Positions 61,750 to 64,000 of a stretch of 64,000 nt of DNA are shown here, piece after piece (position 1 is the stretch's first letter; each line of letters starts with the position of its first letter). The stretch spans positions 12,817,632 to 12,881,631 of the forward strand of contig NC_054742.1 of NCBI RefSeq assembly GCF_018143015.1. The letters are read 5' to 3'. The notes below the pieces were generated by a model. It saw only the letters and a list, made by a program, of their open reading frames with translations, searched no databases and was not told the origin of the DNA. This DNA is from Lytechinus variegatus. Its lineage: Eukaryota > Echinodermata > Echinoidea > Temnopleuroida > Toxopneustidae. Both the position numbers and the translations under genes were made by a program.

Positions 61750-62340
61750 TGGACATACTATTTAGGGTATCACGCTCGATGTCCGTCCATCCGTCTGTCC
61801 GTCCGTTCATTTTTCCTTATAAACGCGATAACTTCAGTTTAACTTAACCCAGGCTCATATAATTTGGTGTGTATGATACTAGCATGGATCCCTGGTAGCC
61901 TATTGATTTTGAGGTCAAAAGGTCAAGGTCACCCAATGACCTGTTTTAACCTTAATTACCCTACTGCAGTCTATGTAAACACAATAACTTCAGTTTAACT
62001 TAACTTAGGCTCATATAATTTGGTGTGTATGACATTAGTATGGATCCCAAAAAGCCTATAGATTTTGAGGTCAAAAGGTCAACATCACAGTGACCTGTTT
62101 TTATCTTACCCTTCTGACGTCCTTGTTGACGCGATAACATTAGTTTATCTTAACCTGTAGGCTCATATAATTTGGTGTGTATGATATTAGCATAGATCCC
62201 AGAAATTGTATTAATTTGAGGTCAGAGAGTCAAAGGTTAAGTCATCACCTTCCACTTTTCTTGTTTGACCAATAACTCCATTTTCCACGTTACAGGTGAG
62301 TGTATTATGTGCTCGCCTTAGTGACGCTCTTGTACGATAA
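61750..62340 (+). repeat. Three roughly 155-bp units of an interspersed repeat
   Basis: AACTTCAGTTTAACTTAAC followed by AGGCTCATATAATTTGGTGT recurs near 61830, 61985 and 62140 (last diverged), preceded by a GTCCGTCCATCCGTC run and ending GTATTATGTGCTCGCC. A single unit of the same family lies in ANAPC15 intron 1 (6950-7235). Confidence 0.8.
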
Positions 62341-63310
62341 TTTAAGGTCATTGTCATGATAAAAAGTAAAAGCTGAACTTGGGATCATAGGTCTATGCTT
62401 TTAATGTTGTCTCTCATATACTTATTTACTGTGTGTAAAATGGTTAGTTTTAGAATATACCTTTTGAGATAACTATTGTTATTTGACAGATAATTATCCT
62501 AGTTACATACATGTATAAAATAGAAAAAGCTTTCAATTTAAAAAAAAAATCCCCAAAGCAAAAACAGAAGAAAAAGCACTAAAAAAGACAAAAAGCTAAA
62601 AAAAAAATTATGCAGGCAAGTAAATAATGTTGGTTTTATGCACAATTAGAAAGAGTCATTGAGTCATTTACGGCTCATTCTTGAAGACTTGCTGTACAAG
62701 AGCATCATATGAAATGGGTGCATTGATGAAAGGGAGTGGAAGGTGATCTTCCAAACTTGAATCATATCCTTTGGTAGAACTGTAAATAGTACCTGTCTGT
62801 CATTTGGTTGATCATATATGTATCAAACTTCATGCTAATTTCCTCTTTTAAAATGATACTTAAAACATCTTGCTTCAGGATTGAAGCCTGTTGAATTTTG
62901 TAAAGCATAGCCTATCTTGCAGTTTCATGGGAGTGTCAAGTCTTCCCATAAGACCGTATTACACAGAAGTAGGGGAATCAAACTTCTACACAGAATTTGG
63001 AAATTTATCATATATGGTAATTTATGCACTTGTTTCAAACTTCAAATACACAAAAAATGATTCTTCTTTGTTTGTTGACCATTTTTTTAAATTTCTTATT
63101 TTATGTTCCATCTGGTAGAGTTACATAATATTCTTCAAAACTTCTACACAGAATTTTTGAAATTTGACAAGGATATTTTCTAAGATATTAATGCAAATAT
63201 TAAAAATTTCTTTAAATGCTTATTCATGTGTATTTAATTGTAATTCCATTTGCTTCATATGACTGCAATAGGTGGGGATACAAAACTTCTATGGAGGATC
63301 TTGAAACTCA
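62341..63310. other. AT-rich DNA without recognised feature
   Basis: Poly-A runs and short open frames only. A phrase 'AAACTTCTACACAGAATTT' occurs twice (about 62980, 63140). Confidence 0.4.
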
Positions 63311-63314
63311 TTAA

Positions 63315-63848
63315 AGGGGTACTCCGGGCTAAAAGTAATTTTATCTAAATAGAGTCAAATTCACTGACCAATTGCTGAAAATTTCATCGCAATAGGATTA
63401 CAAATAATGAACTTATTGAATTTTAAACTTAAGCAATATTATAATATCGCATGCCTGTCCTGAATTTCTTATGCTAGTACATGAAATCATTTCATATACA
63501 TGGGATATGGCTCCCTTGTAATAAAAAAAAGTTACAGCAATTGAATATCTAATACATTAAATCAGTTGTCAATTTAATTTTTTAGTTAATCGAGAACAAA
63601 ATTTGAACAAATATGATTTCACATAATAAAATACAAAAGAACAATTGGGGATATGACATCATCAGTTTGTTCATTGTGAGACATTGAATATTCATGGAAA
63701 CATAGAATTATTCCACCAAGATAACACAAATGTTTGAATGTCATAACTTTGTTATTCCTTGTCTGATTTTGATTGAATTTTCAGAGTTGTGTTTGTCTGG
63801 TTTTTCATTTCTGTTCAAATCATATTATTTTTAGTCAGGAGTACACCT
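63315..63848. mobile_element. 534-bp TTAA-flanked MITE (Kolobok-like)
   Basis: Ends AGGGGTACTCCGGGCTAAAA and the inverse of AGGTGTACTCCTGACTAAAA, flanked by TTAA on both sides (63311-63314, 63849-63852). TTAA duplications occur in Kolobok and piggyBac; the purine-rich AGGGG start favours Kolobok. A fragment of the family is at 35294-35415. Confidence 0.75.
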
Positions 63849-63920
63849 TTAAGTATCATAATTAAGCACATTTAAAAAAATTATCTGGAAATGCTTCTTA
63901 TTATTGACTGATTTTTTTTT

Positions 63921-64000
63921 GTCTCACCTGCATAATAAAGTGAGACTATAGGCGCCGCTTTTTGGCGGCGATGGCGTCAACACCAAATCTTAACCAAAGG
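63921..64000 (+). repeat. Start of an interspersed repeat cut by the window edge
   Basis: GTGAGACTATAGGCGCCGCT then GGCGGCGATGGCGTCAACAC. Probably the beginning of the repeat family whose other end (GTATTATGTGCTCGC) is at 62290-62330 and 7190-7220. The link is inference from general resemblance. Confidence 0.4.

Overview
This window looks like animal nuclear DNA. It is AT-rich, intron-dense and full of short DNA transposons, and it carries two recognisable protein genes with GT-AG introns. The repeat types and the gene sequences suggest a marine invertebrate deuterostome, most likely an echinoderm such as a sea urchin. That assignment is inference, because no taxonomic marker gene is present. 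No rRNA, CRISPR or bacterial features were seen.

Layout. 1-6436: no gene recognised; simple repeats, a perfect palindrome and possibly the 3'UTR of a gene lying to the left. 6437-10865 (+): ANAPC15, the small acidic anaphase-promoting complex subunit, in four coding exons giving 115 aa; its third intron is swollen by nested transposons. 10866-16995: 3' flank with two terminal-inverted-repeat (TIR) elements of one family and a broken unrecognised reading frame. 16996-33094 (-): the shared body of a MYCBP-associated protein gene (MYCBPAP), 19 coding exons plus a probable 21-nt microexon, with all splice phases closing into about 855-862 aa. 33095-58794 (-): about 25 kb holding seven convincing and one doubtful small ATG-containing exons. 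Each ends in a splice donor in the same phase (phase 1) and can join the same shared exon, so they look like a battery of alternative first exons supplying different N-termini. 58795-64000: somewhat GC-richer promoter-side DNA, then nested repeats.

ANAPC15 and MYCBPAP point toward each other (convergent). They have no known shared pathway: one acts in mitotic checkpoint release, the other is a testis/cilium-associated protein linked to MYCBP.

Most interesting points: (1) the MYCBPAP alternative first exons, two of which are ungapped diverged duplicates and four of which carry RRx[S/T] basophilic-kinase motifs; (2) several large non-coding transposons whose interiors carry many copies of one element-specific 15-mer, two of them sharing GGGCAATTCCA-type ends and 4-bp target-site duplications (TSDs); (3) a MITE-X-MITE-X-MITE composite array whose empty target can be inferred from a second repeat copy in the window; (4) a hAT-like family whose inverted ends contain a long, length-variable G run.

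All calls come from reading the sequence. No database search was run.
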